Shown piece after piece: positions 42,569 to 51,800 of a stretch of DNA of 64,000 nt (positions within the stretch are counted from its first letter, which is position 1; each line of letters starts with the position of its first letter). The notes beneath the pieces were generated by a model that searched no databases, had not been told where the DNA came from, and saw only the letters and a list, made by a program, of their open reading frames with translations. The stretch spans positions 124,001 to 188,000 of the forward strand of contig DINQ01000011.1 of the NCBI GenBank assembly GCA_002426795.1. Direction: 5' to 3'. The DNA comes from Bacteroidales bacterium UBA5536 (GTDB taxonomy: Bacteria > Bacteroidota > Bacteroidia > Bacteroidales > F082). The position numbers and the translations under genes were made by a program.

Positions 42569-43855
42569 TTACCCATTAATGAAAATTTTGGGGAGGATAA
42601 AACTAAAAGCAGATCCTTCTCCTTTTTTACTTTCTACCCAGATTTTACCATGATGCATGTCGATGAATTCCTTGCAAAGGACCAAACCAAGACCAGTTCC
42701 CCGTTCTTTATTGGTGCCCGAGGTGACGTAAGTGGAATCGACCCGAAAAAGTTCCTCCATGGCTTCTGCCGGAATACCAACGCCATTATCCTCAACTGAC
42801 ACTTTTGTGCCTTGTGCATTTTGCGTGGCGGAAACGGTAACTTTTCCACCCGGGTGGGTAAACTTGAGGGCATTCGAAACCAGGTTACGTATTACCGTGT
42901 CAATCATGGAAGAATCAGCAAAAACTTCAACGAGTTCTGAATCGCGTTTTTTCAAGCTGATATTTTTCTTAGTAGCAGCGTCGGCATAAAGCAGAATAGT
43001 TTCGTCAATCATGGCCGAAAGATCGAAACGCGTAGGTTCAAAACTGATGCGCCCTGTTTGAATCCTTGACCATTCGAGGAGGTTATTGACCAGGGCAACT
43101 GCCCTGTTGGCGCTATCGTATATAATTTCCGCATATTTGTTCAGATCCTGGTAGTTATTTTCTCGCAATTGTTCGACAAGAAGTTCGGCGAAAGACAGTA
43201 TACTGTTGAATGGGCTGCGCAAATCGTGTCCGATAATGGAGAAAAATTTGTCTTTGGTGGCATTCAGCTCCTGCAGTTTCTCTTTGCTTTCCATCAATTC
43301 CTTTTCAGCTATCTTCAGATTCGAGATGTCAATCAACGCAACAAAACATTGATCCGGATGTTGGGTTATCATTCCTGTAAGCCATAAACATCGGGAAGCG
43401 TGATTATTGGGCAACACCATAAGCTCAGCATTCATTTTGCTTTTAAGAGCGAAAATATCATCGAGAAAATTCCAAAATTTAGGTTTAAAGTCTTGTTGAA
43501 TAAACATATCAAACTGACTGTTAAACAACTTAAATCGATCTTTGCCAAGCAATTCGGCTGCCCGGATGTTAAGCTCTACAATTTCTCCTTGGGGTGTGAG
43601 GGTGATATAACCCGATGGTGCCATGTCATACAAAAGCCTATACTTAGTAACTGCCTCAGCAGCAACTTTATGAGCTTGTTCGAGCATGCTGTTTTGCATC
43701 TCCAGCTCTATCTGGTGCACCTCCAATTCGTGAACCAGCGCCTGCATCTCCGCTTTGTTATCAACATTTTGAATAATTGATCCTTTGGCTTTTAAGCTTT
43801 CTTCTGCTTTTTTTCGGACCAAAGAATTTGAAGTTTTTTCAATTTGGTTTTTCAT
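42569..43855 (-). CDS. Cytoplasmic PAS-domain histidine kinase
   Basis: A 428-residue soluble kinase. The N-terminal 70 residues are helical with two short heptad-like stretches. A PAS domain covers about 75-185 (YDMAPSGYITLTPQGEIVE). The HisKA box IIGHDLRSPFNSILSF carries His210 and the HATPase part has NLVSNALKFTHPG, VEDNGVGIP and GTGLGLVLCKEFI. It is very similar to the C-terminal half of the adjacent THI5-PAS kinase, suggesting a duplicated module. It is 12 bases downstream of the CheB-CheR gene, so the two are likely one operon. No receiver domain gene is in the window. Confidence 0.9.
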   Translation of the reverse strand: MKNQIEKTSNSLVRKKAEESLKAKGSIIQNVDNKAEMQALVHELEVHQIELEMQNSMLEQAHKVAAEAVTKYRLLYDMAPSGYITLTPQGEIVELNIRAAELLGKDRFKLFNSQFDMFIQQDFKPKFWNFLDDIFALKSKMNAELMVLPNNHASRCLWLTGMITQHPDQCFVALIDISNLKIAEKELMESKEKLQELNATKDKFFSIIGHDLRSPFNSILSFAELLVEQLRENNYQDLNKYAEIIYDSANRAVALVNNLLEWSRIQTGRISFEPTRFDLSAMIDETILLYADAATKKNISLKKRDSELVEVFADSSMIDTVIRNLVSNALKFTHPGGKVTVSATQNAQGTKVSVEDNGVGIPAEAMEELFRVDSTYVTSGTNKERGTGLGLVLCKEFIDMHHGKIWVESKKGEGSAFSFILPKIFING

Positions 43856-43867
43856 GGATAAATTCTT

Positions 43868-46525
43868 TTAAGAAGAATCTGCTGACTTATTATTTGCACC
43901 CGAAGAACTCTCCTTTTGCCTGAGTTTTTCATTGGCAGCCATTAAAGCATGTTCCAGTTTTTTCGATTCGGTGATGTCGGAGAAAGTAATGACTAAACCA
44001 TCTATGCGGTCGTCGAGCGTGCGATAAGGCATAATCCGAACATCGTACCAGTTTTTGTCGGTGGTCGAAATCGCCCTCACAACCGGAATCAGGCTTTGCA
44101 ACACTTTCGTGGCATCTTGTCTGATCTCGGGGTATTGCAATTCGCTCACCAAATCGGTAAAAGGGCGGCCCATATCTGAGTTGCGCAATTTAATAATTCG
44201 GGTAGCCTGGTCTGTAAATCTTCTGATATTGAGGTTTTTATCAAGAAACAATGTAGCAATTTCGGTGCTGTTGAGCAGGTTTTTCATGTCGTCGCTCGAG
44301 CGTTTAAAATCGTTGACCTTGCTTTGTAATTCGGCATTTACAGTTTGTAATTCCTCGTTCAGGCTTTGCATTTCTTCTTTCGAAGTTGTGAGTTCTTCAT
44401 TGGTTGATTGCAATTCCTCATTGGTTGATTGCAGTTCCTCGTTGGTCGACTTCAACTCTTCTTGCGAAGTCTGCATTTCTTCACGCGTGTTCTGAAGTTC
44501 CTCGTAGCTTCTTTTCAGCTCTTCTTCAAGCTCAACAATTCTTTTGTTTGACTGCTGATCGATGTTTTTTTCAGGGACTTCCTTCAATTCAGATATTTTC
44601 TTCTGTTTATCAAACACCATCAAAATCAGTTCATTGATTGAACCGTTGGTTGTTATTTTTTGCGTAACAACATTTACATATTGTGCTTGGCTGCCACTTC
44701 CGATTTTAATGTAGGGCGATACAATTTTCTGGTTCGACTGCAGTGCTTTCGACAGGGCCGTCGGGATGGTTTGTTTCAGTCCTGGACGGGCCATGTAATA
44801 AATATTCCAGTTGGCCTTACCTGCAGGCAACTCGAGGTATTCTTCCGTTTTGCCGGAGATATAAAGGATGTCTCCATGATCGTTTACCAGCACACAGGGC
44901 GGTGCAAACTCTTTGAGGATGAGCTCCTCGGCAATTTGCTGAATATTGTCGTATTTGTTTGTCTGCGGCTTTTTCTGCGATTGGATTTTGCTGGTAAAAT
45001 AAGCGCTCGGGAAACCCGTCAGCTGTGTGATATCGCTATAATCGACACGCTCATAAATTTTGGTTCTTGCATGTATTTCCTTGAACAACCTGCCATCATT
45101 CCCAGGCGACTCGGCTGAACCCAAAATCAGTATCCCATTCGGATTGAGGATATAATTGAACAATAGCATCAATTTCTTTTGAAGCTCAAACTCCATGTAT
45201 ATGAGCATATTGCGACAAGAAATGATATCGAGTTTGGTAAAAGGTGGATCCTTGATAACGTTCTGTGGTGCAAAAACAATCATCTCGCGTATATTGCTTT
45301 TCACACGGTAGCCATGGTTTTCGGGCACAAAAAAACGGGAAAGTCGCTCAGGCGACACATCTGCTTCGATATTGCTTACAAAAAACCCTTTCCGGGCTTT
45401 TTCGATGGCGTCAGCGTCAACGTCAGTTGCAAAGATTTGCAGAGTCAGTCCACGCGGAGTTTTGCATTTTTCGAGCGCTTCTTTAAATATGATCGCCAGA
45501 GAAAACGCCTCTTCACCGCTTGAGCAACCCGTTACCCATGCCCTGAGTATGTGTCCATCGGGGAGCGATTCAAACAAATTAGGCAACACATTGTCTCTCA
45601 GATATTCCCAAACATCACTGTCGCGAAAAAAGCTGGTAACACCAATTAGCAATTCCTTGAAAAGAATGTTGATTTCCTGGGGATTTTGCTGTAGCAGTTG
45701 CACATAGTCACTCATTTTATCGATCTGGTGCACGCTCTTCCTGCGATCAATCCGCCTGAGCAGGGTGTTCTTTTTATACAACGAAAAATCGTTTCCGGTT
45801 TCCTGCCTCAGCAATAAGATAATTTTCTCAACTTCACTGATCGGGATATTCTTCAATCCCTGATAATTCGGATTCAATGGCGCAAAATAGAGATAATCCA
45901 GCAATTTGACCGGTAATTCCTGTGGAGATGCAACAATATCAGGCAACACAGCATCGATGGCATTGAAGGGCATGCTGTCGAATTTGGCCGTTGAAGGTTC
46001 CTGCACCAAAACGAGGCCATTTTGTTCCTTGATCGACTTGAGGCCTATACTGCCATCAGCTCCCATCCCCGAGAGCACAATGCCGATACTTTTGCTTTGC
46101 TTATCCAGAGCCAGAGAACGAAAGAAAATATCGATGGGCAAGCGTAGGCCGCGTGCTTCTGTCGGTTCGAAAAGCAGTAACTTCCCTTTGCGGATGGTCA
46201 TGCTTTTGTTAGATGGTAACACGTAAACATGCTTCGGTAATACCACCATTCCGTTTTGCGCTTCCATTACTTTTAAACTGGTAAGCCTTTGCAAAAGCTC
46301 AGGCATCATGCCCACATATGTTGGGTCGAGGTGCTGAATCACAACGAAGGCCAGGTGTTCCACATCGGGCAAATGCCTGAAGAACAACTCCAGGGCTTCC
46401 AGTCCACCCGCAGAAGCGCCTATCCCAACTACCAAAAACTCTTCATCGTTCACAAGAACAATTTCTTCTTTGCTTTTTTCGTCTTTTTCTGTCCCTTTTT
46501 CCTTTTTATTTCCCATATCACGCAC
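43868..46525 (-). CDS. CheB-CheR-PAS fusion protein
   Basis: An 885-residue protein joining both chemotaxis-adaptation enzymes. Residues about 30-215 are a CheB methylesterase (VGIGASAGGLEALELF with Ser38, VVIQHLDPTYVG with His65, VLSGMGADGSIGL with Asp157). Residues about 225-480 are a CheR methyltransferase (ILRAWVTGCSSGEEAFSLA is the SAM site). Residues about 660-755 are a coiled coil built of near-identical repeats (STNEELQSTNEEL). A PAS domain finishes the protein (about 765-870). Such fusions occur in Bacteroidota and other groups without dedicated chemotaxis operons and may act in signalling beyond flagella; no methyl-accepting receptor is in the window. Confidence 0.9.
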   Translation of the reverse strand: MRDMGNKKEKGTEKDEKSKEEIVLVNDEEFLVVGIGASAGGLEALELFFRHLPDVEHLAFVVIQHLDPTYVGMMPELLQRLTSLKVMEAQNGMVVLPKHVYVLPSNKSMTIRKGKLLLFEPTEARGLRLPIDIFFRSLALDKQSKSIGIVLSGMGADGSIGLKSIKEQNGLVLVQEPSTAKFDSMPFNAIDAVLPDIVASPQELPVKLLDYLYFAPLNPNYQGLKNIPISEVEKIILLLRQETGNDFSLYKKNTLLRRIDRRKSVHQIDKMSDYVQLLQQNPQEINILFKELLIGVTSFFRDSDVWEYLRDNVLPNLFESLPDGHILRAWVTGCSSGEEAFSLAIIFKEALEKCKTPRGLTLQIFATDVDADAIEKARKGFFVSNIEADVSPERLSRFFVPENHGYRVKSNIREMIVFAPQNVIKDPPFTKLDIISCRNMLIYMEFELQKKLMLLFNYILNPNGILILGSAESPGNDGRLFKEIHARTKIYERVDYSDITQLTGFPSAYFTSKIQSQKKPQTNKYDNIQQIAEELILKEFAPPCVLVNDHGDILYISGKTEEYLELPAGKANWNIYYMARPGLKQTIPTALSKALQSNQKIVSPYIKIGSGSQAQYVNVVTQKITTNGSINELILMVFDKQKKISELKEVPEKNIDQQSNKRIVELEEELKRSYEELQNTREEMQTSQEELKSTNEELQSTNEELQSTNEELTTSKEEMQSLNEELQTVNAELQSKVNDFKRSSDDMKNLLNSTEIATLFLDKNLNIRRFTDQATRIIKLRNSDMGRPFTDLVSELQYPEIRQDATKVLQSLIPVVRAISTTDKNWYDVRIMPYRTLDDRIDGLVITFSDITESKKLEHALMAANEKLRQKESSSGANNKSADSS

Positions 46526-46860
46526 TTAATTAACTACAGCTTTTATTTGGCAATCAAAATTGCCCGCCTGTTGCCTCACTTAACCCGGCAACTTATTGTT
46601 TCACATATTGAATAGTAAAAGATTATAATGCCCCTTTAAAAAGAAATTCCACCCAAGCAGGAGACAATCCCAAATTTAATCCCTAATATTCAGGTTTCAA
46701 CAGCTGAGATAAAGAGTTGGCTATTGCGGAGTCATCAGTTCGCTCATCCATTTTCCCATGCTAAGTTACGACTTTTTGCATGTCAGGTCCAGAAAATAGT
46801 TTTTATACGTGTGTTGACTTAGAAAATTGATTGCGAATCGGTTAAACTTTACAAATCTTA
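46526..46860. other. Intergenic region without a gene
   Basis: These 335 bases between the divergent-facing CheB-CheR start and the end of the DUF1697 gene hold no credible ORF. A small hairpin GGCAAT-CAAA-ATTGCC lies at 46549-46564 in the CheB-CheR leader. No TAnnTTTG box was found at the expected distance for that gene. Confidence 0.5.
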
Positions 46861-47412
46861 CTAATAGGTATGGGTCAGGCTAAGGAGTTTCAACATCGTT
46901 TTCCAGTTGCGTGTGGTGGCGGCAGTTTGCAGTCCCGATTCGAAAAACTGATTACTCAGTTTGCTTTTGTGGTAGCTTCCGGGAATGTGCAGATACACTT
47001 GTCTGTCGACTATTTTAAAACGATCGGGAGCAAAAGAGACTTCCGCCAACTTACTGGCCAGCTCTTTCTGAGGAATATTCCCCAAAACCGTAACAGTCAG
47101 ATGATTGATGTTTGGGTTCTCTTCAAGGACAAATGGGTTTTTCTCGACAAGCTGCGTCAATTCATCTGCCAAAAGGATCACCACCGGCACATCGAATCCA
47201 AACTGATGTTTTATCGCCTTGGTCAATTGTATCTGTAAATCAGTGATTTCTGTTTTTTCGGTAGTAAAGATTATATTGCCACTCTGGATATAGGTTTGCA
47301 CTTCGTCAAAGCCTATATCCAGACATAACTGCCTGAGTGCTTTCATCGGGATGATGCGGTGCCCGCCAACATTGATGCCGCGCAAAAGGGCGATGTAGGT
47401 AGTTGTTTTCAT
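46861..47412 (-). CDS. DUF1697 family protein
   Basis: A 183-residue protein with the DUF1697 hallmark N-terminus YIALLRGINVGGHRIIPM, followed by VQTYIQSGNIIFTTEK and a C-terminal helical part (SKLSNQFFESGLQTAATTRNWKT). The family is common in bacteria and has no settled function; a ferredoxin-like fold has been seen in structures. It is divergent from rlmH with a 75-base gap containing the rlmH promoter. Length is normal. Confidence 0.9.
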   Translation of the reverse strand: MKTTTYIALLRGINVGGHRIIPMKALRQLCLDIGFDEVQTYIQSGNIIFTTEKTEITDLQIQLTKAIKHQFGFDVPVVILLADELTQLVEKNPFVLEENPNINHLTVTVLGNIPQKELASKLAEVSFAPDRFKIVDRQVYLHIPGSYHKSKLSNQFFESGLQTAATTRNWKTMLKLLSLTHTY

Positions 47413-47438
47413 GCCTTAAAAGTAGAAAAAACAATCCG

Positions 47439-47472
47439 TTGGACGTTAGGCCCTGCGTTTTGGCTATTTTTG
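47439..47472 (+). promoter_or_regulatory. Promoter of rlmH
   Basis: TTG at 47439-47441 and a perfect -7 box TATTTTTG at 47465-47472, 23 bases apart. Transcription would start near 47479, nine bases before the GTG start codon, so the leader is very short. This rules out the longer in-frame starts from 47359. Confidence 0.55.
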
Positions 47473-47487
47473 TCCAAAATCAAGCCC

Positions 47488-47961
47488 GTGAAAGTCCTTC
47501 TTTTGGTAATTGGCAAAACAGACGAAAGCTACCTAGAACAGGGCATACAAAAATATGTGGGTCGTCTGGTACATTATCTACCTTTCGAAATGAAGGTAAT
47601 TCCTGATCTGAAAAAACGCAAAAGTCTCTCCGAAGCACAACAGAAAACAATGGAAGGCGAACTCATACTGGCTCAGTTGCAGGCTGGCGACGAGCTCATC
47701 CTGCTCGACGAAAACGGACGTCAGTCCAGCTCACGTGCTTTTTCGGAAATACTCGAAAAACACATGATCAATGGCAGCAAGCGACTGGTTTTTGTGATTG
47801 GAGGTCCTTACGGATTTTCGGAAGAAGTTTACAAAAAAGCAAACGCTAAGCTCTCGCTTTCAGCCATGACTTTTTCGCATCAAATGGTGCGTCTCATCTT
47901 TGTGGAGCAGCTTTACCGTGCACTCAGTATCATCCGTGGTGAGCCTTACCACCACGATTAA
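47488..47961 (+). CDS. rlmH: 23S rRNA (pseudouridine1915-N3)-methyltransferase
   Basis: A 157-residue SPOUT-fold enzyme that methylates pseudouridine 1915 in helix 69 of 23S rRNA. The N-terminal KVLLLVIGKTDESYLEQGI, the knot motifs LILLDENGRQSSSRAF and LVFVIGGPYGFSEEV, and the C-terminal LSAMTFSHQMVRLIFVEQLY with RGEPYHHD are the complete RlmH signature. The GTG at 47488 gives the normal length (155-160 residues) and agrees with the promoter position; upstream in-frame codons are not homologous. It is a single gene. Confidence 0.94.
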   Translation: MKVLLLVIGKTDESYLEQGIQKYVGRLVHYLPFEMKVIPDLKKRKSLSEAQQKTMEGELILAQLQAGDELILLDENGRQSSSRAFSEILEKHMINGSKRLVFVIGGPYGFSEEVYKKANAKLSLSAMTFSHQMVRLIFVEQLYRALSIIRGEPYHHD

Positions 47962-47997
47962 GCAGTTTGTCTTTATGAAATGAACTACAAAAAAAGC

Positions 47998-48702
47998 CTA
48001 GAAAACCAGCTTTTTCGGTTTAGGATTATTTGCCTTTTTCGGTGTTTGCTTAAACATACTCGAACTCAACGAAAAGTAAAACACGTTGGCCTGCAGACCA
48101 GCATAAGGTTTGTTTCCGGCTTCATCCACATAGTCTTGATTGTGAAACTCGCTGAGGTAATATTTGAATTTCAGATTTAATCCGTAGGGAAACTGAACCC
48201 CAACGATGAATCCATGCTGAAACATCTGCTGGCGGTCGCTGAACCAGCCAGATATTTTGTCAATTTTATCACTTCCATCAAAGGTTTTCTCTTTGTAATG
48301 GACCGGCAATTCTACTTCGTAGCCGCCATAGAGGAAGAATTTCCGAAGATTTCCCAGTTTTAATCCTACGGGAATGCCTGCGTTATACGACCGGAATTTC
48401 TTTTTGTACGACATGGGCTGACCAGCTACTGTTTGAATATAGCCATCGTAAATGTATCCCACATTCTTGAAAGAGAAGCCCGCAAACAGCCCAAAATGAT
48501 CGCCAAAATCTGCATTCAGGTTGGTCTGAAAATTAAAAAAGGGCGACCAGCGAAGGGTAGCATCTGGCGCTTTTCCATTGTGATCTATTGCCGCAAAAGA
48601 GAAAATCATTTCACCTCCCGAGCTGATATATGTCTTGGTTTGCGCATGCACCATGCCGCCAAACATGGTGATTATAAGAGCAATAAGTGTAATTTTTTTC
48701 AT
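47998..48702 (-). CDS. Outer-membrane beta-barrel (porin-family) protein
   Basis: A 234-residue exported protein with a signal peptide (residues 1-20, MVHAQ). The mature part alternates hydrophobic and polar residues with Gly/Asp/Asn turns and aromatic girdles (FGLFAGFSFKNVGYIY, FLYGGYEVELPVHY, LNLKFKYYLSEFHNQ), matching the OMP_b-brl/porin-family fold of about eight to ten strands. The last strand is followed by a basic tail (KTPKK...PKPKKLVF), unlike a typical C-terminal Phe-ended barrel. Ligand and role are unknown. The start at 48702 gives the signal peptide and fits a -7 box at 48747-48754. Confidence 0.8.
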   Translation of the reverse strand: MKKITLIALIITMFGGMVHAQTKTYISSGGEMIFSFAAIDHNGKAPDATLRWSPFFNFQTNLNADFGDHFGLFAGFSFKNVGYIYDGYIQTVAGQPMSYKKKFRSYNAGIPVGLKLGNLRKFFLYGGYEVELPVHYKEKTFDGSDKIDKISGWFSDRQQMFQHGFIVGVQFPYGLNLKFKYYLSEFHNQDYVDEAGNKPYAGLQANVFYFSLSSSMFKQTPKKANNPKPKKLVF

Positions 48703-48746
48703 GGATTTAGGTTTTTGGAGTTGTGAAAACTGGATTGTTTTTACAG

Positions 48747-48754
48747 CAAATATA
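48747..48754 (-). promoter_or_regulatory. -7 box of the beta-barrel gene promoter
   Basis: TATATTTG on the minus strand, a perfect TAnnTTTG, about 45 bases upstream of the start codon at 48702. It excludes the longer in-frame start at 48816. Confidence 0.5.
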
Positions 48755-48819
48755 TCATTCCATTTGAATTTGAAAGTCATGAAATCGTTTTCATATTGAA
48801 AAATTTCAGGAAGCATAGC

Positions 48820-51800
48820 TTACCAAACGAGGAGCTTCTCAATAAAATATGTTTGCTTGCCCGAGAGTTTCAATACATACAAACCGGGTTCCAGCTTTCC
48901 TACGAATAATTGTACATCCTGTTGTTTTTGGGCCAGTTCAGTAGAGATCACCTTTCTGCCGCTGTCGTCAAAAACATCCAGCAACAGCTTTTCTTCAGCT
49001 ACTCTTTCAAAGTGGATATGGAGCATGTCGGAAACCGGATTGGGATAAACACGGATGAAAGAATCGATATTTTCAACCACTCCGGTGCATGCTTTTATCT
49101 CGATCATTTCGCTCACCGAAAACTGATTTGTCTGTGCACCATCCGAAACCGTTAGACTAACCGAATAAACACCAGGTACATCGTATTGCACCAAAGGGTT
49201 TTGCTCGTCGGATGTAGCAGGATTTCCCCCTTCGAAATGCCATTGAAATGTTGATGGAAGCCGGTTGAACACAGAGGCAAATTGCACACTTTCTCCCGCG
49301 CAGATTTCCGTGCGATCTGCAACAAATTTGACAACCAGTGGATTGGTTTCATAACCAAAAAACTGCAGGTATTGCTTCGCCAGTTCAGCACGATCAGGTC
49401 CGTCGAAAGTGAAAAAACCACCAAACTCCAGCGTGGATGCAATGGTTTTGTAGCGAACCGAGTCGAGGGCCACCACAAAGTCGAGCCCGCTGTTTTTGTC
49501 GCGCAACCAGGGCGTCGCAGGATCGAGAGCCACCAGATTCTCGCCCAGTCCGTCGTCACCTGAATATTTCATGTCAAAGCCTTGCAGTAAGCTATTTTCG
49601 ATACCTTGTAAAGTGTCGGCCGGCGTTTCGTTTTGAAGAGCCGCAAAAGAACCTTCTGCCCTGAAAAATGACCTTAGTTGGGTTGCCGGATTCAGCTTGA
49701 AAAACGAGCCGGCTTCGAGGTAAAGGTTGCCTCCCTGCTGCAGGTAGCTGACCAGCAACGCATCTTCTTCAGATGTGAGCACATGGTTTTGAGGCATGAA
49801 ACCCAGCGACAGGAAAACGATTTCATAATTCATCACACTTTGATCCAGGTAAAATGCACGGTCAAAACCAACATTGTTGGCTGCAATTGCCTGGCTCAGG
49901 TACATCGATGAATTGTGGTTTCTGTCAAGATCTACCAACAAGATGGGTATTCCGCCAATCTCCAACGGGTAATCCTGTTCCAGCAACACTTTCTCAGCAT
50001 TGCTGATGCGAAGATTAATTGTTGAAATGACACCTTTTGGTGCAGCAGCATTCACTTTTACCCTGAACGCGGCCGTTAGTTTCGACAGGCCTTCAAGTGG
50101 CATGGTCAATACCGTATCTGGTCCTAGAATGGCAGTATACGCATCCGGAATGTCTACTTGTATGCGCAAAGCGCCGGCCGATACCAATCCCTTGTTGGTG
50201 ATCAGAAAGTTGAGCGTAGCCTCTTCACCGGGATCAAGTAATTGGTTATTGCCATCCACAACTACCGGTGCACCCGTCTCGACCTGCACAACACCAACCT
50301 GAAAATCAGAAAAGTAATGCTGCTGCATATCGCCGGTATTCAGGTTTAAGACAAGCGTAATTTGCTGGCCCCGTCTTATGGTGTCGCTGACAATTACACT
50401 AAATTGCTGATCAACTGCTACAGAGTCTCCAGGAGCAATGTCTTCCAGCTGCAAAACATTCCCTATTGGCATCGCAATCCCCGAAAGACTGCTCAGTGTG
50501 AGTTTGGCGTTTTGTAAAGTGTCGTCGCCATAATTTCGTACAACCGCAGTTAAAGGCACAACCATGCCAGGCGTCAGAAAATCAATATGCTGCGAATTAT
50601 ACAACTTCAGGGCCGGACCTGGAGTCAGCAACAAGCTTTGCTCATCAAACAGCCGGTTTGCATCTTCAACCCGCACAATCACTTCTCCCGCGTGGAAAGC
50701 AGAAGCAGGAACGTGCATGATGCCATCTTCCGTTAACTGTAAATCAGCAGGCACCTCCGATGGCATAAAACCAATACTTTTTCCGAATGAAGGAAGTTCA
50801 CCAGTCGAAACACTATAGAGCGTGCTGATTCTGTCACCATCGCTCAGGCCGATCACGGGAGAAAAAGCAAAATCACGGTTAATGGCGCCATAGCGGTTTA
50901 TGATGCTTCCATCCGGGAAAATTGTGGTTGTAAACGCAATGGGTGTTGCATCCGATTCGGCTGAGATACGCCACCTGAAAACCAGGCTGTCTGCAGTAGG
51001 TGTATAAGAAATATAATCGCCTGTGTGATAGATGCCCAGCTGATAATTCATATATGCTGCAACGGCACGTACCTGACGCAAATAAGTCTCATCATATAGC
51101 AGGTAATAATAAGGCATGTCCTGTCTGTCGAAAAGCAGATAGCCATTCACATGCATAAACAGGGTGTCGTATGTTTTGCCGTAAAACGGGAAACTAAAGG
51201 GCAAAGGTACAGCAGCATATCCCTTGGTATAGTCAGAAGGCATCAGCGGAAAGCCCTGCAAATCTTCAAAATCGCCATGACTTTGAACCTCGTGGTATTT
51301 CCTTTTCAGCTTCCAACTGTAAGGCGCTGTTCCTCCGGCAACCTGCCACTGAATACTCGTATCCTGCACGGCTGAAAGCACAACAACCGGACTATTTTCT
51401 ATCTGTGGCAGCTCCACCTGCTGCTGCACATCAACATAAGCAGTGGTTGTGTTGTTGTCGAGAATCGTCATGGGGAAAGCTGTAGCTGCATATTCAACTG
51501 GTGAAGAGGTTGAATAATCTATCACCGAAAACTGCTCAACACGGCCAAATCCAATTTGATCAGGATCATTTTCGTCAACCATCAAAAACACCCTAAATGG
51601 TTGCTGTGAATTGATATAGCTCAACAGAGGCGTGATGTCGAGACCCAGCTCGAGCGTTTCACCTCCGGCATCGGCGCGGCCTTGCATTGGAAAATCGCCT
51701 CCCTGAAAATTGAAAACCGAAAAGGACATGGAATGTTCTGGTATGGCACGCGCTGTGTCAGCAGCCACGCCTGCTCTCAGTCGAATTCGGCCTCTTTTGT

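Noticed and set aside
46549..46564. Terminator or riboswitch in the CheB-CheR leader
   Set aside because: The GGCAAT/ATTGCC hairpin is only six base pairs with no T-run and no conserved riboswitch sequence.
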